From: Edaphochlamys debaryana
Lineage: Eukaryota; Chlorophyta; Chlorophyceae; Chlamydomonadales
Assembly: GCA_016858145.1 (NCBI GenBank)
Contig: JAEHOE010000232.1
Span: 1 to 64,000 of the forward strand
Length of the DNA: 64,000 nt
Direction of reading: 5' to 3'
The notes beneath the pieces were generated by a model. It ran no database searches, was not told where the DNA came from, and worked only from the letters and a program-made list of their open reading frames with translations. This document shows, piece by piece, positions 1-12,000 of the stretch. Numbering within the stretch: position 1 is the stretch's first letter; each line of letters starts with the position of its first letter. The translations under genes and the position numbers were made by a program.

Positions 1-3000
1 GGGAAGCGGGGAGAGAAGCGCAGGAGCGGGTGCCTGGGCATGCCCTGGAGGGCCCGCGTTGGCGGAGGAAGCGGGGAGAGAAGCGCAGGAGCGGGTGCCT
101 GGGCATGCCCTGGAGGGCCCGCGTGGGCGGGGGAAACGTGAGAGAAGCGCAGGAGCGGGTGCCTGGGCATGCCCTGGAGGGGCCTGCGTGGGCGGGAGGC
201 GGGAGAGAAGCGCAGGAGCGGGTGCCTGGGCATGCCCTGGAGGGGCCGCGTGGGCGGGAGGCGGGAGAGAAGCGCAGGAGCGGGTGCCTGGGCATGCCCT
301 GGAGGGGCCCGCGTGGCGGGGGCGGGGAGAGAAGCGCAGGAGCGGTGCCTGGGCATGCCCTGGAGGGCCCGCGTGGCGGCGGGAGGCGGGGAGAAAGCGC
401 AGGAGCGGGTGCCTGGGCATGCCCTGGAGGGGCCCGCGTGGGCGGGAGGAAGCGGGGAGAGAAGCGCAGGAGCGGGTGCCTGGGCATGCCCTGGAGGGCC
501 GGCGTGGGCGGGAGGCGGGGGAGAGAGCGCAGGAGCGGGTGCCTGGGCATGCCCTGGAGGACCCTCGTGGGCGGCGGGAAGCGGGGAGAGAAGCGCAGGA
601 GCGGGTGCCTTGGCATGCCCTGGAGGGGCCCGCGTGGCGGGAGGCGGGGAGAAAGCGCAGGAGCGGGTGCCTGGGCATGCCCTGGAGGCCCCGCGTGGGC
701 GGGAGGCGGGGAGAGAAGCGCAGGAGCGGGTGCCTGGGCATGCCCTGGAGGGGCCCGCGTGGGCGGGGGGAAGCGGGGAGAAGCGCAGGCGCGGGTGCCT
801 GGGCATGCCCTGGAGGGCCTGCGTGGGCGGGAGGCGGGGAGAGAAGCGCAGGAGCGGGTGCCTGGGCATGCCCTGGAGGGTCCCGCGTGGGCGGGAGGCG
901 GGGAGAGAAGCGCAGGAGCGGGTGCCTGGGCATGCCCTGGAGGGGCCCGCGTGGGCGGGGGGAAGCGGGGAGAGAAGCGCAGGAGCGGGTGCCTGGGCAT
1001 GCCCTGGAGGGGCCTGCGTGGGCGGGAGGCGGGGAGAGAAGCGCAGGAGCGGGTGCCTGGGCATGCCCCGGAGGGGCCCGCGTGGCGGCGGGAAGCGGGA
1101 GAGAAGCGCAGGAGCGGGTGCCTGGGCATGCCCTGGAGGGGCCGGCGTGGGCTGCGGAAGCGGAGAGAAGCGCAGGAGCGGGTGCCTGGGCATGCCCTGG
1201 AGGGCCCGCGTGGGGCGGGAAGCGGGGAGAGAAGCGCAGGAGCGGGTGCCTGGGCATGCCCTGGAGGGGCCGGCGTGGGCGGGAGGCGGGGAGAGAAGCG
1301 CAGGAGCGGGTGCCTGGCATGCCCTGGAGGGCCCGCGTGGGCGGCGGAAGGCGGGGAGAAGCGCAGGAGCGGGTGCCTGGGCATGCCTGGAGGGCCCGCG
1401 TGGGCGCGGGAGGCGGGGAGAAGCGCAGGAGCGGGTGCCTGGGCATGCCCTGGAGGGGCCCGCGTGGGCGGGAGCGGGAGAGAAGCGCAGGAGCGGGTGC
1501 CTGGGCATGCCCTGGAGGGGCCCGCGTGGGCGGGGGCGGGGAGAGAAGCGCAGGAGCGGGTGCCTGGGCATGCCCTGGAGGGGCCTGCGTGGGCGGGAGG
1601 CGGGGAGAAGCGCAGGAGCGGGTGCCTGGGCATGCCCTGGAGGGGCCCGCGTGGGCGGGAGGCGGGAGAGAAGCGCAGGAGCGGGTGCCTGGGCATGCCC
1701 TGGAGGGGCCGGCGTGGGGCGGGAGGCGGGGAGAGAAGCGCAGGAGCGGGTGCCTGGGCATGCCCTGGAGGGCCCGCGTGGGCGGGAGCGGGGAGAGAAG
1801 CGCAGGAGCGGGTGCCTGGGCATGCCCTGGAGGGGCCTGCGTGGGCGGGGGCGGGGAGAGAAGCGCAGGAGCGGGTGCCTGGGCATGCCCTGGAGGGCCC
1901 GCGTGGGCGGGAGGCGGGGAGAGAAGCGCAGGAGCGGGTGCCTGGGCATGCCCTGGAGGGGCCCGCGTGGGCGGGGGGAAGCGGGGAGAGAAGCGCAGGA
2001 GCGGGTGCCTGGGCATGCCCTGGAGGGCCTGCGTGGGCGGGAGGCGGGGAGAGAAGCGCAGGAGCGGGTGCCTGGCATGCCCTGGAGGGCCCGCGTGGGC
2101 GGGAGGCGGGGAGAGAAGCGCAGGAGCGGGTGCCTGGGCATGCCTGGACGGGGCCCTGCGTGGGCGGGAAGGCGGGGAGAAGCGCAGGAGCGGGTGCCTG
2201 GGCATGCCCTGGAGGGGCCCGCGTGGCGGGGAGGCGGGGGAGAGCGCAGGAGCGGGTGCCTGGGCATGCCCTGGAGGGGCCTGCGTGGGCGGGGAGGCGG
2301 GGAGAGAAGCGCGCAGGAGCGGGTGCCTGGGCATGCCCTGGAGGGGCCCGCGTGGGCGGGAGGCGGGGAGAGCGCAGGAGCGGGTGCCTGGGCATGCCCT
2401 GGAGGGCCCCGCGTGGGCGGCGGGAAGCGGGGAGAGAAGCGCAGGAGCGGGTGCCTGGGCATGCCCTGGAGGGGCCCGCGTGGGCGGCGGGAGCGGGGAG
2501 AGAAGCGCAGTAGCGGGTGCCTGGGCATGCCCTGAGGGGGCCCGTCGTGGGCGGGAGGCGGGGAGAGAAGCCGCAGGAGCGGTGCCTGGGCATGCCCTGG
2601 AGGGGCCCGCGTGGGCGGGCGGGAAGCGGGGAGAGAAGCGCAGGAGCGGGTGCCTGGGCATTGCCCTGGAGGGCCCGCGTGGGCGGGAGGCGGGGAGAGA
2701 AGCGCAGGAGCGGGTGCCTGGGCATGCCCTGGAGGGGGCCTGCGTGGGCGGGAGGCGGGGAGAGAAGCGCAGGAGCGGGTGCCTGGGCATGCCCTGGAGG
2801 GGCCGGCGTGGGCGGGAGAGGCGGGGAGAGAAGCGCAGGAGCGGGTGCCTGGGCATGCCCTGGAGGGGGCCCGCGTGGGCGGCGGAGAGCGGGGAGAGAA
2901 GCGCAGGAGCGGGTGCCTGGGCATGCCCTGGAGGGGCCCGCGTGGGCGGGGAGGAACGGGAGAGAAAGCGCAGGAGCGGGTGCCTGGGCATGCCCTGGAG

Positions 3001-6000
3001 GGGCCTGCGTGGGCGGCGGGGCGGGGAGAGAAGCGCAGGAGCGGTGCCTGGGCATGCCCTGGAGGGGCCGCGTGGGCGGGAGCGGGGAGAAGCGCAGGAG
3101 CGGGTGCCTGGGCATGCCCTGGAGGGGCCGCGTGGGCGGGAGGCGGGGAGAGAAGCGCAGGAGCGGGTGCCTGGGCATGCCCTGGAGGGGCCCGCGTGGG
3201 CGGAGGCGGGGAGAGAAGCGCAGGAGCGGGTGCCTGGGCATGCCCTGGAGGGGCCTGCGTGGGCGGGAGGCGGGGAGAGAAGCGCAGGAGCGGGTGCCTG
3301 GGCATGCCCTGGAGGGGCCCGCGTGGGCGGCATGAGGCGGGGAGAGAAGCGCAGGAGCGGGTGCCTGGGCATGCCCTGGAGGGGCCCGCGTGGCGGCGGG
3401 AGGCGGGAGAGAAGCGCAGGAGCGGGTGGCCTGGCATGCCTGGAAGGGGGGCCCGCGTGGGCGGGGATGGCGGGAGAGAAGCGCATGAGCGGGTGCCTGG
3501 GCATGCCCTGGAGGGGCCCGCGTGGGCAGCGGGAAGCGGGGAGAGAAGCGCAGGAGCGGGTGCCTGGGCATGCCCTGGAGGGGCCCGCGTGGGCGGGAGG
3601 CGGGGGAGAGAAGCGCAGGAGCGGGTGCCTGGGCATGCCCTGGAGGGGCCTGCGTGGGCGGGAGGCGGGGAGAGAAGCGCAGGAGCGGGTGCCTGGGCAT
3701 GCCCTGGAGGGTCCCGCGTGGGCGGCGGAAAGCGGGGAGAGAAGCGCAGGAGCGGGTGCCTGGGCATGCCCTGGAGGGGCCCGCGTGGGCGGGAGGCGGG
3801 GAGAGAAGCGCAGGAGCGGGTGCCTGGGCATGCCCTGGAGGGGCCTGCGTGGGCGGGAGGCGGGGAGAGAAGCGCAGGAGCGGGTGCCTGGGCATGCCCT
3901 GGAGGGGCCGGCGTGGGCGGGAGGCGGGGAGAGAAGCGCAGGAGCGGGTGCCTGGGCATGCCCTGGAGGGCCCGCGTGGGCGGGAGGCGGGGAGAGAAGC
4001 GCAGGAGCGGGTGCCTGGGCATGCCCTGGAAGGGGCCCGCGTGGGCGGGAGGAAGCGGGGAGAGAAGGCGCAGGAGCGGGTGCCTGGGCATGCCCTGTAG
4101 GGGCCTGCTGGGGCGGGGAGGCGGGAGAGAAGCGCAGGAGGCGGGTGCCTGGGCATGCCCTGGAGGGGCCCGCGTGGGCGTGGAGGCGGGGGAGAGAAGC
4201 GCAGGAGCGGTGCCTGGGCATGCCCTGAGGGGCCCGCGTGGGCGGGGAGGCGAGGAGAGAAGCGCAGGAGCGGGTGCCTGGGCTCGCCTGGATGGGCCGC
4301 GTGGGCGGGAGGCGGGGAGAGAAGCGCAGGAGCGGTGCCTGGGCATGCCCTGGAGGGGCCGGCCGTGGGCGGGAGAGCGGGGAGAGAAGCGCAGGAGCGG
4401 GTGCCTGGCATGCCCCTGGAGGGGCCCGCGTGGGCGGGGAGCGGGAGAGAAGCGCAGGAGCGGGTGCCTGGGCATGCCCTGAGGGTCCCGCGTGGGCGGC
4501 GGGAAGGCGGGGAGAGAAGCGCAGGAGAGGGTGCCTGGGCATGCCTGGAGGGGCCCGCGTGGGGCGGGAGGCGGGAGAGAAGCGCAGGAGCGGGTGCCTG
4601 GGCATGCCCTGGATGGGCCCGCGTGGGCGTGAGGCGTGAGGGGGAGAGAAGCGCAGGAGCGGGTGCCTGGCATGCCCTGGAGGGGCCCGCGTGGGCCGGG
4701 AATGCGGGGAGAGAAGCGCAGGGAGCGGGTGCCTTGGGCATGCCCTGGAGGGGGCCGCGTGGGCGGGCGGGAACGGGGAGGAAGCGCAGGAGCGGGTGCC
4801 TGGGCATGCCCTGGAGGGGCCGCGTGGGGCGCGGGAGCGGGGAGAGAAGCGCAGGAGCGGGTGCCTGGGCATGCCCTGGAGGGGCCGGCGTGGCGGGCGG
4901 GAGGCGGGGAGAGAAGCGCAGGGAGCGGGTGCCTGGGCATGCCCTGGAGGGGCCTCGCGTGGGCGGGAGGCGGGGAGAGAAGCGCAGGAGCGGTGCCTGG
5001 GCATGCCCTGGAGGGCCCGCGTGGCGGGGGGAAGCGGGGAGAGAAGCGCAGGAGCGGGTGCCTGGGCATGCCCTGGAGGGGCCTGCGTGGGCGGGAGGCG
5101 GGGAGAGAAGCGCAGGAGCGGGTGCCTGGGCATGCCCTAGAGGGGCCCGCGTGGGCGGGAGGCGGGGAGAGAAGCGCAGGAGCGGGTGCCTGGGCATGCC
5201 CTGGAGGGGCCGGCGTGGGCGGGAGGCGGGGAGAGAAGCGCAGGAGCGGGTGCCTGGGCATGCCCTGGAGGGGCCCGCGTGGGGCGCGGGAGCGGGGAGA
5301 GAAGCGCAGGAGCGGGTGCCTGGGCATGCCCTGGAGGGGCCCGCGTGGGCGCGGGAGCGGGAGAGAAGCGCAGGAGCGGGTGCCTGGGCATGCCCTGGAG
5401 GGGCCCGTGGGCGCGGAAGCGGGGAGAGAAGCGCAGGAGCGGGTGCCTGGGCATGCCCTGGAGGGGCCCGCGTGGGCGGCGGGAAGCGGGGAGAGAAGCG
5501 CAGGAGCGGGTGCCTGGGCATGCCCTGGAGGGGCCGGCGTGGGCGGGAGGCGGGGAGAGAAGCGCAGGAGCGGGTGCCTGGGCATGCCCTGGATGGGCCC
5601 TCGTGGGGCGGGCGGGAAGCGGGGAGAGAAGCGCAGGAGCGGGTGCCTGGCATGCCCTGGAGGGGCCGGAGTGGCGGGGAGGCTGGGAGAGAAGCGCAGG
5701 AGCGGGTGCCTGGGCATGCCCTGGAGGGGCCCGCGTGGGCGGGAGCGGGGAGAGAGCGCAGGAGCGGGTGCCTGGGCATGCCCTTGAGGGGGCCCGCGTG
5801 GGCGTGGGGGGGGAGGCGGGGAGAGAAGCGCAGAGCGGGTGCCTGGCTATGCCCTGGAGGGGCCGGCGTGGCGGGAGGGCGGGGAGAGAAGCGCAGGAGC
5901 GGGTGCCTTGGCATGCCCTGGAGGGGCCCGCGTGGGCGGGGGGAAGCGGGGAGAGAAGCGCAGGAGCGGTGCCTGGGCATGCCCTGGACGGGCCTGCGTG

Positions 6001-9000
6001 GGCGGGAGGCGGGGAGAGAAGCGCAGGAGCGGGTGCCTGGGCATGCCCCTGGAGGGGCCCGCGTGGGGCGGGAGGCGGGAAGAGAAGCGCAGGAGCGGGT
6101 GCCTGGGCATGCCCTGGACGGGCCTGCGTGGGCGGGAGGCGGGGAGAGAAGCGCAGGAGCGGGTGCCTGGGCATGCCCTGGACGGGCGCGCGTGGGCGGG
6201 AGGCGGGGAGAGAAGCGCAGGAGCGGGTGCCTGGGCATGCCCCGGAGGGGCCCGCGTGGGCGGCGGGAAGCGGGGAGAGAAGCGCAGGAGCGGGTGCCTG
6301 GGCATGCCCTGGAGGGGCCCGCGTGGGCAGCGGGAAGCGGGGAGAGAAGCGCAGGAGCGGGTGCCTGGGCATGCCCTGGAGGGGCCCGCGTGGGCGGCGG
6401 GAAGCGGGGAGAGAAGCGCAGGAGCGGGTGCCTGGGCATGCCCTGGAGGGGCCGGCGTGGGCGGGAGGCGGGGAGAGAAGCGCAGGAGCGGGTGCCTGGG
6501 CATGCCCTGGAGGGACCCGCGTGGGCGGCGGGAAGCGGGGAGAGAAGCGCAGGAGCGGGTGCCTGGGCATGCCCTGGAGGGGCCCGCGTGGGCGGGAGGC
6601 GGGGAGAGAAGCGCAGGAGCGGGTGCCTGGGCATGCCCTGGAGGGGCCCGCGTGGGCGGGAGGCGGGGAGAGAAGCGCAGGAGCGGGTGCCTGGGCATGC
6701 CCTGGAGGGGCCCGCGTGGGCGGGGGGAGGCGGGGAGAGAAGCGCAGGAGCGGGTGCCTGGGCATGCCCTGGAGGGGCCGGCGTGGGCGGGAGGCGGGGA
6801 GAGAAGCGCAGGAGCGGGTGCCTGGGCATGCCCTGGAGGGGCCCGCGTGGGCGGGAGGCGGGGAGAGAAGCGCAGGAGCGGGTGCCTGGGCATGCCCTGG
6901 AGGGGCCCTGCGTGGGCGGGAGGCGGGGAGAGAAGCGCAGGAGCAGGGTGCCTGGGCATGCCCTGGAGGGGCCGCGTGGGCGGGAGGCGGGGAGAGAAAG
7001 CGCAGGAGCGGGTGCCTGGGCATGCCCTGGACGGGGCCGCGTGGGGCGGGAGGCGGGGAGAGAAGCGCAGGAGCGGGTGCCTGGGCATGCCCTGGAGGGC
7101 CCGGCGTGGGGCGGGAGGCGGGGAGAGAAGCGCAGGAGCGGGTGCCTGGGCATGCCCTGGAGGGGCCCGCGTGGGCGGGAGGCGGGGAGAGAAGCGCAGG
7201 AGCGGTGCCTGGGCATGCCCTGGAGGGTCCCGCGTGGGCGGGCGGGAAGCGGGGAGAGAAGCGCAGGAGCGGGTGCCCTGGCATGCCCTGTGAGGGGCCC
7301 GCGTGGGCGGAGGAAGGCGGGGAGAAGAAGCGCGGAGGAGCGGGTGCCTGGGCATAGCCCTCGGAGGGGCCCGCGTTGGGCGGGGGAAAGCGTGGAAGAG
7401 AAGCGCAGGAGCGGGTGCCTGGGCATGCCCTGGACGGGCCCTGGTGGGGCGGGAAGGCGAGATGGAGATGAAGCCGCAGTAGCAGGAGGCCTTGGCATGC
7501 CTGGAGGGGCCGGCGTGGGGCGGGAGGGCGAGGGAGAGAAGCGCAGGGCGGCGGGGGGGCTGCCTGGGCATGCCCTGGAGGGGCCCAGCGTGGGCAGGGA
7601 AGGCGGGGAAGAGAGCGCAGGAGCGGGTGCCTGGGCATGCCCTGGAGGGGCCCGCGTGGGCGGGGGGAAGCGGGGAGAGAAGCGCAGGAGCGGGTGCCTG
7701 GGCATGCCCTGGAGGGGCCTGCGTGGGCGGGAGGCGGGGAGAGAAGCGCAGGAGCGGGTGCCTGGGCATGCCCTGGAGGGGCCCGCGTGGGCGGGAGGCG
7801 GGGAGAGAAGCGCAGGAGCGGGTGCCTGGGCATGCCCTGGAGGGGCCCGCGTGGGGCGGGAGGCGGGGAGAGAAGCGCAGGAGCGGGTGCCTGGGCATGC
7901 CCTGGAGGGGCCCGCGTGGGCGGGAGGCGGGGAGAGAAGCGCAGGAGGGGGTGCCTGGGCATGCCCTGGACGGGCCTGCGTGGGCGGGAGGCGGGGAGAG
8001 AAGCGCAGGAGCAGGTGCCTGGGCATGCCCTGGAGGGGCCCGCGTGGGCGGGAGGCGGGGAGAGAAAGCGCAGGAGCGGGTGCCTGGGCATGCCCTGGAG
8101 GGGCCCGCGTGGGCGGCGGGAAGCGGGGAGAGAAGCGCAGGAGCGGGTGCCTGGGCATGCCCTGGAGGGGCCCGCGTGGGCGGGAGGAAGCGGGGAGAGA
8201 AGCGCAGGAGCGGGTGCCTGGGCATGCCCTCGAGGGTCCCGCGTGGGCGGGGGGAAACGGGGAGAGAAGCGCAGGAGCGGGTGCCTGGGCATGCCCTGGA
8301 CGGGCCTGCGTGGGCGGGAGGCGGGGAGAGAACCGCAGGAGCGGATGCCTGGGCATGCCCTGGAGGGGCCGGCGTGGGCGGGAGGCGGGGAGAGAAGCGC
8401 AGGAGCGGGTGCCTGGGCATGCCCTGGAGGGGCCGGCGTGGGCGGGAGGCGGGGAGAGAAGCGCAGGAGCGGGTGCCTGGGCATGCCCTGGAGGGGCCCG
8501 CGTGGGCAGCGGGAAGCGGGGAGAGAAGCGCAGGAGCGGGTGCCTGGGCATGCCCTGGTGGGGCCCGCGTGGGCGGCGGGAAGCGGGGAGAGAAGCGCAG
8601 GAGCGGGTGCCTGGGCATGCCTGGAGGGGCCGGCGTGGGCGGGAGGCGGGGAGGAGAAGCGCAGGAGCGGGTTGCCTGGGCATGCCCTGGAGGGACCCGC
8701 GTGGGCGGCGGGAAGCGGGAGAGAAGCGCAGGAGCGGGTGCCTGGGCATGCCCTGGAGGGGCCGGCGTGGGGCGGGAGGCGGGGAGAGAAGCGCAGGAGC
8801 GGGTGCCTGGGCATGCCCTGGACGGGCTCGCGTGGGCGGGAGGCGGGGAGAGAAGCGCAGGAGCGGGTGCCTGGGCATGCCCTGGACGGGCCCGCGTGGG
8901 CGGGGAGGCGGGGAGAGAAGCGCAGGAGCAGGGTTGCCTGGGCATGCCCTGGAGGGGCCCGCGTGGGCGGGAGGCGGGGAGAGAAGCGCAGGAGCGGGTG

Positions 9001-12000
9001 CCTGGGCATGCCCTGGAGGGTCCCGCGTGGGCGCGGGAGCGGGGAGAGAAGCGCAGGAGCGGGTGCCTGGGCATGCCCTGGAGGGGCCCGCGTGGGCGGG
9101 AGGAAGCGGGGAGAGAAGCGCAGGAGCGGGTGCCTGGGCATGCCCTCGGAGGGGCCGCGTGGGTCGGGAGGCGGGGAGAGAAGCGCAGGAGCGGGGTGCC
9201 TGGGCATGCCCTGGAGGGGCCGGCTGGGCGGGGAAGGCGGGGAGAAGAAGCGCAGGAGCGGGTGCCTGGCATGCCCTGGAGGGGTCCGGCGTGGGCGGCG
9301 GGAAGCGGGGAGAGAAGCGCAGGAGCGGTGCCTGGCATCCCTGGACAGGGGCCCTGCGTGGTCGGATACGGGAGAGAAGCGCAGGAGCGGGTGCCTTGGC
9401 ATAGCCCTGGGAGGGGCCCGCGTGGTGCGGGAGGCGAGGAGGAGAAGCGCAGGAGCAGGTGCCTGGCATGCCCTGGAGGGGCCGGCGTGGGCGGGAGGCA
9501 GGGAGAGAAGCGCAGGGAGCGGGTGCCTGGGCATGCCCTGGAGGGGCCCGCGTGGGCGGGGAGGCGGGGAGAGAAGCGCAGGAGCGGGTGCCCTGGTCAT
9601 GCCCTGGAGGGGCCGGCGTGGGCGGGAGGCGGGGGAGAGAAGCGCAGGAGCGGGTGCCTGGGCATGCCCTGGAGGGGCCCGCGTGGGCAGCGGGAAGCGG
9701 GGAGAGAAGCGCAGGAGCGGGTGCCTGGGCATGCCCTGGAGGGGCCCGCGTGGGCGGGAGGCGGGGAGAGAAGCGCAGGAGCGGGTGCCTGGGCATGCCC
9801 TGGAGGGGCCCGCGTGGGCGGGAGGCGGGGAGAGAAGCGCAGGAGCGGGTGCCTGGGCATGCCCTGGAGGGGCCCGCGTGGGCGGGGGGAAGCGGGGAGA
9901 GAAGCGCAGGAGCGGGTGCCTGGGCATGCCCTGGAGGGGCCCGCGTGGGCGGGAGGCGGGGAGAGAAGCGCAGGAGCGGGTGCCTGGGCATGCCCTGGAG
10001 GGGCCCGCGTGGGCGGGAGGCGGGGAGAGAAGCGCAGGAGCGGGTGCCTGGGCATGCCCTGGAGGGGCCGGCGTGGGCGGGGGGCGGGGAGAGAAGCGCA
10101 GGAGCGGGTGCCTGGGCATGCCCTGGAGGGGCCTGCGTGGGCGGGAGGCGGGGAGAGAAGCGCAGGAGCGGGTGCCTGGGCATGCCCTGGAGGGGCCCGC
10201 GTGGGCGGCGGGAAGCGGGGAGAGAAGCGCAGGAGCGGGTGCCTTGGCATGCCCCTGGAGGGGCCGCGTGGGCGGGGAGGCGAGGAGAGAAGCGCAGGAG
10301 CGGGTGCCTGGGCAATGCCCTGGATGGGCCGGCGTGGGGGTGGGAGGGCGGGGGAGAGAAGCGCAGGAGCGGGTGCCTGGGCTGCCCTGGAGGGGCCGGC
10401 GTGGGCGGGAGGCGGGGGAGAGAAGCGCAGGAGCGGGTGCCTGGCATGCCCTGGAGGGGCCCGCGTGGGCAGGCGGAAGCGGGGAGAGAAGCGCAGGAGC
10501 GGGTGCCTGGGCATGCCCTGGAGGGGCCCGCGGTGGGTGGGGGAGGCGGGGAGAGAAGCGCAGGACAGCGGGTGCCTGGGCATGCCCTGGAGGTGGCCGG
10601 CGTGGGCCGGGAGGCGGGGAGAGAAGCGCAAGGAGCGGTGCCTGGGCCATGCCCTGGAGGGGCCGGCGTTGGCGGGAGGCGGGAGAGAACGCAGAGCGGG
10701 TGACTGTGGAGAAGGCGCATGGATGCCCCGCCGTGGGCGGCGGAAGCGGGGAGAGAAGCGCAAAGCGGGTCATGGGCATCCTGGAGGGGCCCGGCTGTGG
10801 GCGGGAGGCGGGAGGAGAGAAGCGGCAGGAGCAGGGTGCCTGGGCATGCCCTGGAGGGGCCGGCGTGGGCGGAGGCGGGGGAGAGAACGCAGGAGCGGGT
10901 GCCTGGGCATGCCCTGGAGGGGCCCGGCGTGGGCGCGGGAAGCGGGGAGAGAAGCGCAGGGAGCGGGTGCCTGGGCATGCCCTGGAGGGGCCTGCGTGGG
11001 GCGGGAGGCGGGGGAGAGAAGCGCAGGAGCGGGTGCCTGGCATGCCCTGGAGGGGCCCGCGTGGGCGGGAGGCGGGGAGAGAAGCGCAGGAGCGGTGCCT
11101 GGGCATGCCCTGGAGGGGCCCGCGTGGGCGGCGGGAAGCGGGGAGAGAAGCGCAGGAGCGGGTGCCTGGGCATGCACCTGGAGGGGCCTGCGTGGGCGGG
11201 AGGCGGGGAGAGAAGCGCAGGAGCGGGTGCCTGGGCATGCCCTGGAGGGGCCCGCGTGGGGGGGAGGGGGGGAGAGGAGCGCAGGAGCGGGTGCCTGGGC
11301 ATGCCCTGGAGGGGCCCTGCGTGGGCGGGAGGCGGGGAGAGAAGCGCAGGAGCGGGTGCCTGGGCATGCCCTGGAGGGCCCGCGTGGGCGGGAGGCGGGG
11401 AGAGAAGCGCAGGAGCGGGTGCCTGGGCATGCCCTGGAGGGGCCCGCGTGGGCGGGAGGCGGGGAGAGAAGCGCAGGAGCGGGTGCCTGGGCATGCCCTG
11501 GAGGGGCCCGGCGTGGGTGGCGGGAAGGCGAAGGGAAGAGAAGCGCAGGAGCGGGGGCCTGGCAATTAGCCCTGGAGGGGCCCGGTGGGCGTCGGGGCGG
11601 GAAGCGGGGAGAGAAGCGCAGGAGCGGGTGCCTGGGCATAGCCCATTAAAATGAGGGGACCCGCGTGGGCGGGACGGAAAGCGGGGGAGAGAATGCGCAG
11701 GAGCAGGGTGCCTGTGCATGCCTACTCGGAGGGGCCCGCGTGGGCGGGGGAAAGCGGGGAGAGAAGCGCAGACGCGGGTGGCCTGGGCAATGCCCTGTAA
11801 GGGTCCGCGTTGGGCGGGAGGCTGGGGAGAGAAGACCTCAGGAGCTGGTGCCGTATGGCAATGCCCTGGAGGGGTGCCCGGCGTTGGGCGGGGTACGCGG
11901 GGAGAGAAGCGGCAGGAGCGGGTGCCTGGGCATGCCCTGGAGGGGCCGCGTGGGCGAGGGGAGGCGGGGAAGAAGCGCAGGAGCGGGTGCCTGGGCATGC

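Noticed and set aside
1..60. Telomere at the left edge
   Set aside because: No TTTAGGG or TTTTAGGG repeats, or their complements, occur; the window simply begins inside the satellite.
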